NCBI RefSeq assembly: GCF_021155775.2
Contig: NC_060234.1
Coordinates: 30,873,026 to 30,937,025 of the forward strand
Length of the DNA stretch: 64,000 bases
Source: Neodiprion pinetum
Lineage: Eukaryota > Arthropoda > Insecta > Hymenoptera > Diprionidae
Direction of reading: 5' to 3'
Shown: positions 26,818 through 39,235 of the stretch, in pieces
Position numbering within the stretch: position 1 is the stretch's first letter
Layout: each line of letters opens with the position of its first letter
The notes under the pieces: generated by a model
What the model was told of the DNA's origin: nothing
The model's database searches: none
What the model saw: the letters and a program-made list of their open reading frames with translations, nothing else
Position numbers and translations under genes: made by a program

Positions 26818-28390
26818 GGTCTAGGAGGTCGTCTCCGAAAACCGAGTACCTACATACCTGCACGAATGATCGATTTGCGTACATAGAGATCGACGAGAGG
26901 CAGGGAGAGACCAGCAGGGCTGTAAGTGATGAATATTTTAAATATCCAAGAAACTTTCTTTTCACCAAGCGTAAAAGGTTTTCTCTATCGTGTTAAAAGT
27001 ACCGCTCGTATGGTACGTGATGTGAAAACGGCTGATGTGTTAGGTACGTACAACACAAACGTTTAAGGGGTTTGTGAAGCGGCAAGAAACGGAGCGGCCG
27101 GCGTATACACCGCTGATAAAAACAAGTCGAAAATAATGATAAACAAGATTTCAGTTACGTTCCGAAACACTTTGCGTGTTCGAGAAAAAAAAGGCAATAA
27201 AAAAGTTGATATATACCATTAGACCGAAACTATGCATGTATATCGGGGTGAGATACGGGTTTCAAAAATTTTAAAATATAAGGGAAATTATACCCCAACG
27301 TGTGTACAATAAACACTAGAAATATCCGCTTTTATTGAACATAAAAAAAACGTCGTAATACTTGCGCAACTTTCAGTTGTGTCAGACTGTACGTTATACG
27401 GCTTGTTCGAGGGTGTTTGTACCTATACATATAAAGGTCTAAGGTGTTCATGGGATAAACATTTATACCCTTGGGGTGCCGGGCACATACGGGAGGGAAA
27501 AACGAGGTAGAAAAGTTTTCCACACCCGTTCAAAAACGGCAAAGTATCGATTAGAACACTAAGAAGAGGGAAAATTTAACACCACTCAATAACTCCGGAT
27601 ATAAAGACTATGAGGTTCTGAAATATGAAATCCGAAGAGCAATACCAGAGGCGTGGGGCGAGGCTGGAAAACAGGCTCAAAGATTCTTCAGGTGGATGGA
27701 TGATTCTGCGGCCTCACCCTATAAACCAGGTTCAAGTTTTAATAGATATAAACGAAAATCCTTTAAGCCTGCACTTATACATCCCAGCTTGGAAGTTTAA
27801 AGGCGGTGCCAGTCTTTCGTCAATGAAATATTTTTTCAAGTTTCAACATTAAAATCTCGAACGATTTTAGCTCTTCCCGACGGAAGGATTTCAACCGAAT
27901 TATCTTTACAACAATTTTATTTCGTTGGTATTGTTTACAGCCTTAGCTTGTAATGTAATTTTCGTTCGTCTGATCAGTAACCTCGGAAATTAATTCAATT
28001 TTTTTATAAATATTTCCTCAAAGGCAATCCCAAAAAAAATTCTATGACCGTCACACGAATATTCGGCATTGGATTTGGGATATTTTTACTTCTCCAAAAA
28101 TCCGATATTAGCTTTTGTCTAATTCGAGTAAGTAACGGTACCTATCTGGTATAAAATCCTATTTCCATAACTTGCGTCGTCGATTAAAGGACGGATAACC
28201 ACGGAAAAAGGTTTTCCGGTACATAACTCAGCTGCAAAAGTCTTCGCTCAATCTCAATTGCGATCTCGCAAAGCTGAACGATTATCAGGTTTTATCCTAT
28301 TTCTAACGACCGATCAGACGAGCATTAATCAAGTAAAACATTCCGCCTTAATAATGCATCAACTCAATTTCAGGGGCGTCTATTAGCCTG

Positions 28391-28416
28391 TGTGTATATA
28401 TATATATATATATATA
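28391..28416 (+). repeat. (TA)n microsatellite
   Basis: TG units passing into about ten TA units. Confidence 0.85.
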
Positions 28417-31292
28417 AGCTTTTGTGATTGATCAGTCGAGGGATTGATTGGCTGTTAGCCTTGTTAGTAGCTGTAACTGGGTGATGGATTACCGTTGTTT
28501 TCACTCATTTTTCCACCCTTTCTCTCTTCCGCAGCACGTTTATCGAACATTTGTGACCGATTTATCCAGCAAATTGTTGCGGATACCAATCACGCCTGAG
28601 ATCGAACTTAATCACGTGCTGTATCTGGTTGTGTGTAGAAGAATATATCACGAATGTTTTCTCAGCTATTTCAAACTTCCTTTCGAACGCACAATGAGCA
28701 AAAACTAAAAGCATCACAGGGGAAATATACACTTAAGAATAGGTCTCAATGTCACCATTACAATTTTCAAACTACCAGTCCCCATCATGAGAGACGATTT
28801 CTCGTTGCAAGAATTCATCGCGTATCTTAGGAATTTTGTTAGATAATCCAAAGACACGGAAACGTCGAGGCCAATTCCCTTTTAGATTAAATTTTCATGT
28901 ACGTTTGGTAAAAGTGCGCTGCACAGAAGGCAGGGAAACGGTTCGTAGAGAAGGAGGAGAAGGTTGCAGGCATTTGGACGCGGTCGGTGATCCTTTGAGA
29001 TTTCCCCGCAGGATCGGAAGACGGCTGAACCCGTAGATATGCGGTCGAGTCAAGAATAGTTATCTGCACCGTTACGCGGTTGCCCTAAATTCGGTCATCA
29101 ATAATTTGGCCACCCTTGCATCATCGCGAGCCAGCAGCCTGACTTATTGCCGGGTGAGGATCACCAGCCCGAATGTCCATATATGTATAATTAAACCCCT
29201 CGTGATTTTGGCATGCGTTATTTGAACGACTGCGGGGGTTTGAATACACAAATTTATGTACCTAAATAAAGCCAAGAATTTAGTGCTTCTGAATAAGACG
29301 GATCAGATTTAGGGGTAAAGCTCGCATAATGCCAGGCATATCGCAGACGTTTTGCAACACGCCCTCCAAGTTTCCACGCCTACAAATTATACGTAATTAA
29401 TCGACATACTCGTAACGCTCGCAGAGAATTTAGAGTTTTTGGTGTCGCCAACTCCTCGTGCCCAATTTATCTTTCATTTAGCAAAAATTTTTCTCGATAT
29501 TCCCAGCAAGTATATTTGCGTATCTTTGAGCGAGTACGAAAGTAAATTACATATTATACGAGTAAATAATGTACGTATACCTACGAGGTTCTGGTCTGTT
29601 AATAAAATATCAGGAAGGCTCGATAAGTCGTGGTTGGACAGTAGGCGATAAGTCAAGAGTTTACGTGCGTATTTTTACATGAGTATGTTCTATATTAATA
29701 TCATATGTATACAATATGTACCACACATATAAGCGTGCGATATCGAAAAAGAAGTTAATAAAAGTAAGCGTAGAAAAGTTGAGAGCTAAAAAACAAAACA
29801 CTGCCAAATTTTTAATATTCATTCGTAGGGGATAATCGTCGAGATTTCTTATCGTGTACGTGCATATAGATTTTATACAATGTATTACATGTGTAGTAAA
29901 TATGACAATTAAATTATGGAAAATTGATGCGCTTTGCGGGTTATTCAAAATTATCGGCTAAAGTTCATTGCACATTTTGTGTTTCAACGTAACAAATTTT
30001 TGGAAAACGAATAATTTAACGCACAGAAGCTTCAGCAATGTTTGAAACATCTCCTGGAAAATGACCAAAAATGATCACAATTTCTTATTTCTATTCCGCC
30101 AACGCGGCTTGAAATTCGGCACCACTTGCACTCTCGACGATATGATTATGCAGCGCAAGCCCGCCGCTTTACGAGAGACAAGACTATTATACCACGTCTC
30201 GCGATTTGCGAACCGGCGCCATGGATGCGATGAAAAGCGGAGAAGAGAAGGAAGAGGAGTAGAGACTCTTCTCAGAGTAGAGTGACGTGCGGACAAGCGA
30301 TAATTATCCCGGAACGTCATCCGTCTCCTTTAACCTTTCTTGGCTCCGTCCGGGGGCCCTTTGGCGAATTTCCCACGAGAAACCCGCGTCCTCTCTTCAC
30401 ATCCGGCCACCCCGAGACTCGGCTAGGCTGCCGCAGAGGAGAGGAGAAGAGAACAGAAATTAAATGTTTGCCTACAAGCTTCACGCGCGCGCCTCAATCC
30501 CCACTAAAAGGAGCAAACAGCAATTTGAGTGGCTCGGTTCTCTGCCGCGATGGTGTTAAGGTGCAGTGCGGCTATCAACCCCCCGGTCTATTCGTACTCG
30601 CGGATCACTGCGGAGTATCGCTTAACATTTTTTGTTTTTTATTTCTCACCCTCGGTACTGGGATGAAGTTATTTGCGACCGTATACGTGTAATGAAAAAT
30701 CAGCTATCCGTGAATATTTAACACAAAAATAACGCGCATGCTTCGAAGTGATTGTTGGAAAATATAATGAACAACTCGTTGTACTCTGCCATTGGCGTAT
30801 TAGTTTCAGCTTGCCTTACATTACGCAACTGTGAAATTGCAACATCACCGCACGAGCGTTGCAATTGCTGAAGGACAATTTGTGATGCAGACAGAACAGA
30901 AAAGCTGCAGCAGGAAGTATGGCACGTCGGACAACGTTGGGGAAATATCGTTCTTGCACCCATTAAACTTAAAACCGATATTCGATTTTCGCATAAACGA
31001 TATTTTAATGCCTCGCTAAATTGCTGGCTCTGGAGAAATGAAAAATTCCACCACGTTACCAGTATTATACATACCGCCATTTCCTGCAGTACAATCGCGA
31101 ATTCAGTCGTCATATACATTTCTCACGAACATACGTCGAATGGGTAGTTAAAATTATTGCGTTATAATCATTCTACGGTGGTAAAATACGCACAAGTAAA
31201 TCCAGCGACCAGCTACATTGGAGGAAAGAGGGAATATCGATTCAACGTTGGGTGTACATTGTAGATATATACGTATATTAAGGGTGTATTTA

Positions 31293-31723
31293 ACTCTAAC
31301 ACGCCCCACCAATCAGTCGAATTTTTATATGGGAAAATGAGTGCATTTGAAATTTTTCAAAGAAAACTGTTTATTATTTTAAAACTGTATTATCATAAAA
31401 AAATCTCCTCCGGCTATTTTGTAGGAAATTTAATTCGCTACAAAAAAGATCTCTTGTAAAATCATCGTAAATCTAATATTTATCACGTTATTAGAGAAAA
31501 AAGGAAGACAGTTCTTAGCTGATAACGGGATAAATATTATATTTACGATAATTTTACAATAGATCTTTTTTGTAGAGAATTAAATTTCCTACAGAATAGA
31601 GTGAGAAAATTTTTTTTAAATACATGGTTTTAAAGTGTTTAATTAAAAGTTTTCTTGAAAAATTTACAAATGCATCCATTTTTCCATGTAAAAATTCGAC
31701 TGCTTAGTGGAGCGTGTTATAGT
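31293..31723. mobile_element. 431-bp foldback MITE with TA target duplication
   Basis: Almost the whole element is one imperfect palindrome. The left end reads ACTCTAACACGCCCCAC and the right end, reverse complemented, ACTATAACACGCTCCAC. Both arms then share CAGTCGAATTTTTA, GCATTTG and CAAGAAAACT-like blocks. Nearer the centre they share GTAGGAAATTTAATT and AAAAAAGATCT. The unpaired centre is roughly 31490-31520. TA lies at 31291-31292 and 31724-31725. There is no coding capacity. Confidence 0.85.
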
Positions 31724-33540
31724 TATCGGAAAAATTCGGGTATTGAACCAGACTTGTTTCTAAATATGTTGATTACTTTCGGGGGGGTGAACGCAAAAAA
31801 ATTCCGACATGATCGAAATAAGAACCACCCTAATACACACGTGTATTGTACACCCACCCGCAGTTTCTCTCGAACTGCAAAATTCGTGAAAATGTGAAAT
31901 AATTTAGCCACGGTCTGGTACATTTACTTGATCGCACACACGAGTGGAGTCCTTTGTTTCCCTCATTCCGCGAGATGAGCAACCGACGAATGGCGATGAA
32001 AATGATAGACGAAGCTGCAGCCGTCGAGTCGGTCGTTATTTACTACAGAGTTCTGACAATTTTAAAACGGTGGCACAAATCTCTGCATTGAAAAAAACTG
32101 TAATAATGTAGACAAATTTTCCTTCAAGAGCTTACAGCTTTTCAAAACGTACTTCCGCATATCCGTTACACACCGCAGCCACTTACCTACCGCAAACATT
32201 ATCACCATTGCAATATACGTACAAAGTATAGACGAAAGAACGAGGAGAACATTAACGCGGACTTGAAGCTCATTGTCAGTGAAAAATGCATTCTGGAAAC
32301 GAACAAACGAGCGCTAAACGGTTCTCCTCGCCCTCCGACGGCTGAACGTTCCTCGATTGACGGAACACTAATTTATTAGTGTTTGCCTTTTTAGCAACGC
32401 GTCTCGTCTCGCGGCGTGCGTGCGGTTTTAAAGAGCAGAAATTCACCGTGACGTTGTACAGGGTACCACGGATTTCTCCTTTCCATCATCATTGAAAGCG
32501 TCTCTGATCCCCCGACTTGATTTTTAATCAAACAATAGCGTCGCAGCAGCGTATCTTCCCAAATATACACTCGTTCCAATAATTTCGAGCAGAAAACAAC
32601 TAATTGAGATACATGGCATAACGGCGTCAAGTGAAACCGATACGTTCATAAAGGTATACAATACAAAAACTTATTTCAATAGAAAAAGCGACGAAGAAAT
32701 AATTAAAATTTTACAGGATGTCTAATAACGTAATATTACACAGTTCCGTTATACTTTCGGTATTTTCATCTAATTTCAAAGCGTACAGTTTCTTCCTTGG
32801 AATATTGAAAATACCTTAGTCGCATAACCGATATGCGTTTGAGAGTTCGATCACGATCCATTATAACGCTAAACATATTTTATTATTTACGCAGGTAAAT
32901 AAATGTTTTCAACGAATTTTCTCCACAGATTTTTTCTTATACATGTGTATGTATACGTATACGTAGCCTGCACATGACGATAGATTTTCTGCACCTTTGA
33001 GATGTATACAATCCGCAAAACGACGACAAGATAAAAATTTCCAAGGCTGCGAGATCGAATTTCGCGCGCAGTGTATACACCTAATTATACAGACGCTGAG
33101 AGAGAGAGTGTGTAGTAGAGGATGGCGGAGTTATGACTTTCTCCCCTGTCGAAGGTAAACGCAGCAACCCTCGTAATTCAGTTACACTAGTCGACGGACG
33201 AAGCACGCCCAGATTTCATAATCCGTTTTGTCTATACGCACGTACATAGCCATTCCCACCCCTCCCTTAGATTCCCCGGGGAGACGCGTACGAATAAGAG
33301 AGAGACGTACAAGCCGCAACGACTTGCCGCAATTTGAAGAATAATAATCGCGTTAGACCTCCGCGTGTATGAAAATTTATTTCACCTCGCAATCAACGTG
33401 TAAGCAAAGTTATTCCTGGAATACCGCAATTACTTTACCGGCTAAAAATTGAAAGCGGGGGCGGGAATTAACAAACACCCCGCATATTCGTAACACACAC
33501 ACGACACAACGCATATATATGTACGTTGTATATAGAGTAT

Positions 33541-33740
33541 ACACTGCGCATAAAAAAAAAATAAAATCGATAATTTTTTACCAGCTTTCAACTACCTAAA
33601 ACTATAGTTTGTCGTGAAAAAATAACCTCCGTGAAGAATGAGCCTTGTCCTGAGAGATTTGGTAATTCCGGATCATGTCAAAGTATGGTTTCGGGTAGTT
33701 TAAAGCTGACGAAAATTATGGACTTTTTTTTGGCACAGTA
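33541..33740. mobile_element. short palindromic MITE, about 200 bp
   Basis: The left arm (ACTGCGCATAAAAAAAAA, then CAGCTTTCAACTACC) matches the reverse complement of the right arm (ACTGTGCCAAAAAAAAA, then CAGCTTTAAACTACC). The two arms meet near the centre, so nearly the whole element can fold. TA is present at both edges, but an indel in the first bases makes the exact ends uncertain by a few nucleotides. Confidence 0.7.
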
Positions 33741-35390
33741 TTTATATGATATAGAGACATAATAACTCGCGCATGCGCATCTTCTGACATATTATTAGAA
33801 GCGAAGAGAAGAGAGAGACAGAGACAGAGTGAGCGTTAGAGAGAGTAAAGAGAAGATATGCGCGCGCGTAGAATTTGCGGAAATAAATCAAAGTTATTTT
33901 TTCCCTGAAGGATATAGGCTTTAGGATATCGAAGGCGGTATCGGTCGTTGTTCTTTTTTCATGTCTATATACATAAAAAAAAGTGATCCCTGCGGCATTC
34001 CCACGTATATACATATATTCGCGTATGTACACCATATACGTATACCATAGAGCCGATGCGGTGTACATAAATTCACAGTGACTTCTCTCTCTTCCGTTGA
34101 TGGAACGGAGTTATCGAGGCAACATTCTACCTGCTTCTGCAGTTATTATTGGCCTCGATTTCGCCAAGAACGCGTTGTATGATCGAAACATCATTCAAAA
34201 TGTCCTACACACCCACACACACAGCTATATACAAATATATCGATATAAGGTTCGTTCCCAACATACTGACGTGTGTATAATAGGTACAATATAGACGATC
34301 GTATATTGTGAAATGACCGGAGGATATGTATAACACGAATATACGAAGGGGTTTTCCACCCCTCATCGCGTGGTTCGAATGTTTTTTTTTATTCTTTTCG
34401 TACAAGTCTGGAAGGGATGGAGTTTGATGTAAAAAATGTCAATTGCATCATACGCCTCGTTGCATTACAGAGTCGATTTTTTCACTCGTCTGCCCGCCGC
34501 ACAAGAGTCGTGGAAAAATTTTGACATCCGGTATTATCGTCCTCAGATACGGCGAAACTTTGCACTAGGTATATATTTATAAACTCGTTTGCCTACACGC
34601 GGCTTCATCCACAAATCCGCGCGTATAAAAACCTTTTCCTTCTAATTTCCTTTTCACATGATCCGAGTTGAACCCCTCGAACGTCGCGTCGTCCTCTGAC
34701 ACTGTGAAAATTCCCTCCATTCAATCCGCGGTACAAATATTCGCTAATGGGGGGGCAAGCGGAAAAAGTATATTGCCGAATTTTCCTACACTCTGCTGCT
34801 AACAAACTCTTCGAAAAGACCGTAACTGATCCTTTGACGAAGATCGAGAAAAGCCGGAACCTCTGTAGGATATTTTCACCATTCCTTAGCTCTCTGCGCC
34901 ATATCATTACCGCGGCATATTCCATTGAATATTACAAACTCAAGCGTATAGCCCGCAAACCAATTTCCTAAATTGCCTTTCTGTCGAGTTTCAACTTGTA
35001 TTAGGTTGATTATAACAAACGTAAATAGTACATCCAACGTTAACAAAGCCGTGACTAATCGTAAGTCTTTTCGAAGAACTCTCTGAATAACCGAATTTTT
35101 ATATTTCTGACCTTCGGCAAAGCACAAATGTAATTTTGCTGAAACCATACAGAAAAAAATTGCAAAGGGATTAATTTTTGTAAGATTTGACTTCCTTAAA
35201 TCTGCAATTAAGTGCATATTTTAGCGGCAAAAATCAACCGACAAATGTCTCACTATGGTAATTTTTATTTTATACTTATATCTTAACCTTTTTGTCATCG
35301 CTAAAATGGATTTTATGAAATATCGAAATGGCGATTGAGATGGACATTCCTTCGTCCTATATATTCAAATATATAATATAATAGACTACG

Positions 35391-35408
35391 TATATATATA
35401 TATATATA
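35391..35408 (+). repeat. (TA)n microsatellite
   Basis: Nine TA units. Confidence 0.8.
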
Positions 35409-36109
35409 AAATCTCGTTTTAATTTCGGCTATCAAAAACATTTGGCGCTTATTCGCGAGATGAAAGACATTATTCCGCGAATTCTCCCTCCTCTTGCGAA
35501 AAGCTGGCGAGTACCTTTCAATAATTAACAAGGCTCGAATTAACCCCGTCAATAACCTCTCGACGCAGAAGAAAGGGCAAATATCCCAAGTGAAATTGAA
35601 TTTTCGGAATACTCGATGTTATGAGGGTTGATCGTCGCGTCTGACATAGAAAGTATGCGTGTATAAATTCCAGCTATGCAGCGCCTTATAATGAAAGCTG
35701 CAGTGATGTATCTGTAAAATTTTCCCCTCTTGCTTATAATCCCTGAACAAGAGAGTGACGCTACATAACTTGAAAATCGCAATCAAAACTTCGTCTTCGT
35801 TATTACGTCAATAAGATAACGCCGTGTAAATGCGAGATTTGACCATAAAAATTGTCACCGAAACGAATATGTTTCACATAATTCATTCATTTACTTATTC
35901 ATTACTTTAGTCAAATGAAACGGCTCTCAAAGCTAAAAATACCAATTTATTCGAGGATACTAACGAGTGTTCGTCCCACGCGACAAAGTGGCCTCCATTA
36001 CCAGTTTTCGTTAGATCGGTCTGAGTAATGTCTTTAGGCAAGAAAAGTGTTCATAAATTTGTAAGGCAAATTTAACATGCCATGGGGTTCTGCAACGAGG
36101 AGAAGGAGG

Positions 36110-36148
36110 CAGGAAGGGTGGGGCGGGTCGGGGAGGGGGTGGCGAGGT
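36110..36148 (+). repeat. G-rich tract, quadruplex-type
   Basis: Consecutive runs of three to five G separated by one to three bases (GGGTGGGGCGGGTCGGGG, then AGGGGG). Confidence 0.6.
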
Positions 36149-36630
36149 GTTGAATCCATAAGTAGAGCCCTGCCCCATCCCTCCCCTATCTCGAGCGCAC
36201 CTTGTACCCGGGCGTTGCGAAATATAGATGAATTCAATCAATGTCTAACGAACGTGACATTCGGTTGGAAAATTTACTAACAAAACTGTGACAACGACGA
36301 TTTGCACGAGCCTGAAGGTAATGAACTTTTCGATTCATTCGTTATCATTATTGCTATTATTATTCAATCCTCCCCGGCATAAAACAATGTTTGACGAAAA
36401 TTGTATTTAACAAAATACAGTTGACACGTAAAATCAATGGCGACGTACGACTGTACGTACATACGTATGCCTAATATTAGAGGAAATAGCTTTTCGGTGA
36501 ATAAAGGGTACGTATATAGGTATGAATAATATTTATTTTACTCGCAGCTCATTGGATCGAGTCAAAAATACATTTTTTAATTAACGCTAGCCGTTGAAAT
36601 ACATGCTGCGGCACAACTCAAACCCAGAGA

Positions 36631-36633
36631 AGC

Positions 36634-36685
<52 letters not shown>

Positions 36686-36712
36686 GAGAGAGAGTGAGAG
36701 CGGCAGAGAAAG
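36631..36712 (+). repeat. (AG)n microsatellite
   Basis: About 22 uninterrupted AG units followed by imperfect AG/GGAAG sequence. Such tracts can bind GAGA-type factors in insects. Confidence 0.9.
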
Positions 36713-36960
36713 AAAAGAAAAAAAAGCGAGAGAATTATGGCTCGACACGTCGGAGCTGGGAAAGGCCACCAGCCTCACCTCGCTGGATCAAATTTTGCTT
36801 TCACCGTAGACATAGACGACTACAATATATAAGTGCAGGCAGCAACTGTTTCAAGGTTTTTTTTAGCTACTCGGCTGAGCCGAAAACCTTGTCCTTCTCG
36901 CGGTAATGGAAATGGTCTGCAAAGCACCCCGTGCATACGACGAAGAAAGGGTAGTAACTG

Positions 36961-37143
36961 GTGACCTCTTATTCAAGAACACGCGGCAGCGGCGGCGGCG
37001 GCTACAATATGTATGGGACTTTTCGCAAAGCTCACGATGACTGCAAGGACGGTATTCTTTCAGACATCATCTACTTTTACTCGAACGCAGCCCTTATCCT
37101 GTGCAGCATCGACGCGATCGAATCTATACGCGTCCTCCGCTGT
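36961..37143 (+). CDS. possible unrecognised coding exon
   Basis: An open frame read from an acceptor-like ctcttattcaag begins RTRGSGGGGYNMYGTFRK and continues to ...IESIRVLRCV before a donor-like AAG/GTACCT. About 60% of third positions are G or C and the residue mix looks protein-like. A run of GGC codons encodes the glycines. No domain is recognised and no neighbouring exon was found. Confidence 0.17.
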
Positions 37144-37245
37144 GTAAGGTACCTGAGTTAGCGTATGCCGTGTATGCCCGAGTACATCGAGTGGGAGTAT
37201 ACATGTAATCGCGAGTCTCGGGCTTGTTCATCCTCGTATAGAGAT

Positions 37246-37247
37246 CA

Positions 37248-37278
<31 letters not shown>

Positions 37279-37290
37279 CTCTTCTCTCTC
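37246..37290 (+). repeat. (CT)n microsatellite
   Basis: Uninterrupted CT units, then TTTCTGTCTCTCC and CTTCTCTCTC. It lies about 600 bp from the (AG)n tract at 36631-36712 in opposite orientation, so the two could pair. Confidence 0.85.
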
Positions 37291-38587
37291 ACCGCTGGCA
37301 CCCTTTCCGTTCCCCTCCGCGTTGATGCCTGAGTTTCTCGACGTGCTTATACGGCCGGGATAACCGGTCTGCAACGCATAGATAGGGTATGCACGGTGCT
37401 GTTCCTGCTGGTCTTCTGTGCCTCGCGAGAGCTTCACGATAGCGTTTTCGTCGATAAATCGATCGGCTGTATACAGACTGGTGTGGAAGTTATTGAAAAA
37501 TATAAAAACTGAGAAATGCGTGTAGTTGATAAGAAACGCCCGAGACGGCTGTAGTCCTATTCGTTCATCCCTCTGCAGATAACGACCAATTCCCAAAACG
37601 CGGATATGAACGTTAGGCGATGTTCGTTCGTCCGACAGGTTGGCGGGCTTCGAAATTTAATGACCGAGGTCGGCTAGCGTGAATAGAGTTCCGGTATATG
37701 GATATAGAGGGTTATTACATCTGGTCCGTCCGAAATACCGCAAATTCTCACCGTATACGGCATTAGTTGCGGAAAATAATAATTCATATATCACTCTGCG
37801 TGCGTTAATGCGCTGGGCAGTAAGTAATTATATTTATAGAGGTTAATTCGCATCCATCGGATAATTGACAAAGGGATAGGAATCCTCAACGCACAGTGTA
37901 TATGTATATACAATACCTACCCCTAGACGCATGCACGCACGCACGCACATACTGGATGCGGTACATCAGGCCGAGGCTTCCTGGTCTCAAATCCGAGTGA
38001 AATTGCGTTCCGTCATAATTTCGCGAAACATTAGAAATTTAATTCCTACGCAATACTGCACAATTTTGTTAAAACCCCACGTCTCGCGTCTCAGATATCA
38101 TTTCATTCGCGTTTGTCCGGCGACAGTATGAAGAAAAAAGGGAAAAATATTTTAAAAGAAGAAGAAAAAAAAATAATCACAAGAGTGATGAAATAGCGTG
38201 TGGGAGGGGGGTGGTAAAAAGGGGGGAGAACCGGAAGAAACCCGCGGCAAAATAAACCACGGCACATTCCTTTATTTCTTTCCATCGGTCATTATTTGCT
38301 CGGGGACAGAACTTGGCTCTCATTCTTTTCTTCCACGGCACGTATATTCTATAAGATATTGCCTCTGTTCCAGATAGATCGAACTCGAGAAAGGGGTAGG
38401 TGGTGGGAGGATGCGAGGATGGCTGGGGGATCAGGCGACAGGGATAAGGAGGGGTGGAGAACGGAGGTGCCGCTGCCAACGTGACGAAGTGAACGCCACG
38501 ACCGCCAACCGATATCACCTGTGCGATCTTGGTTACATCGGAACACCGCGACGAGGCGAGAGGGCCGCACTGACAATGAACGCCGGA

Positions 38588-38626
38588 AAGGGAAAAGGGG
38601 TGCTGGGTGGGGGTGGAGGGGGAGCG
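38588..38626 (+). repeat. G-rich tract, quadruplex-type
   Basis: Runs GGG, GGGG, GGG, GGGGG and GGGGG with short gaps. Another tract with two long G-runs lies at 38201-38226. Both sit in a purine-rich, low-complexity neighbourhood. Confidence 0.6.
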
Positions 38627-38756
38627 ATCAGAGGAAATCACACATGGGTACCACCGAATCCAGCTGAAGCAACTCCGGAGATTAATTTTGCGTACTAACG
38701 ACAAGTAGACGTCGCTATACTGTCCGCAATGTATGCAGGCTGTGTAACGTAAGAAT

Positions 38757-39235
38757 GACTAAATATAATCGATTTTCGATCGAATGGATTATTTTTTCCC
38801 GATTGATTGAGTATGATGGATTATTTTGCAAACACGAACAATCGACCGACCCGGTTATTTCTCCTCGCAAATCGGTTTTTGTTTTTGACTCCTATTAACG
38901 ATCAAGTACAATATCAATTTATGTGACGAGTGTATCAATTATATTATCATTTTCTTACTTACCAAGTACGTATTTGATGCAATAAGTGAAAGATAAATGA
39001 ATATTTTCACCTGAAATTGAAAAATATTGCAAATAAAACTGTAAATTACCAAAAAACTTTTCCGGCAGTAAGACTGCGTAATGAAACTTACGAAATTTTG
39101 GTTTAACACGCACATTGCAGTTTCAGGGAAAAAAAGAGATAATCTGTTAATCGATCAATTATTACCGATTCAATCGAGTCGTGTTCGATTATTTTTTTGG
39201 GCTCGATTAATCGACGCATCGATTATTTTTAGCTT
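38757..39235. repeat. ATCGAT-rich segment with weak terminal inverted similarity
   Basis: The left edge CTAAATATAATCGATT resembles the reverse complement of the right edge, CTAAAAATAATCGATG. Many further AATCGA and TCGATTA words lie between. It may be a degenerate foldback element, or a cluster of ATCGAT protein-binding sites. The ends are not supported by a target duplication. Confidence 0.3.

Larger units (their letters stand above)
23263..31290. other. no recognisable gene; TA repeats and one orphan frame
   Basis: Three TA microsatellites and the orphan frame at 26287-26817. A plus-strand frame of 106 codons at 24495-24815 is unrecognised and I do not call it a gene. Nothing else stands out. 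Confidence 0.5.
31726..36950. other. no recognisable gene
   Basis: Holds the short MITE at about 33541-33740, GA-rich sequence at about 33800-33850, a TA repeat, a G-rich tract and the (AG)n tract. Confidence 0.5.

Noticed and set aside
34360..34395. GGTTCGAAT resembling a tRNA B box
   Set aside because: No A box, acceptor stem or cloverleaf upstream. Other GGTTCRA words (for example near 411, 24037 and 58360) fail likewise, so no tRNA is called.
38177..38704. 175-codon minus-strand frame, proline/serine-rich
   Set aside because: It lies over G-rich low-complexity sequence, which suppresses stop codons on several frames at once.
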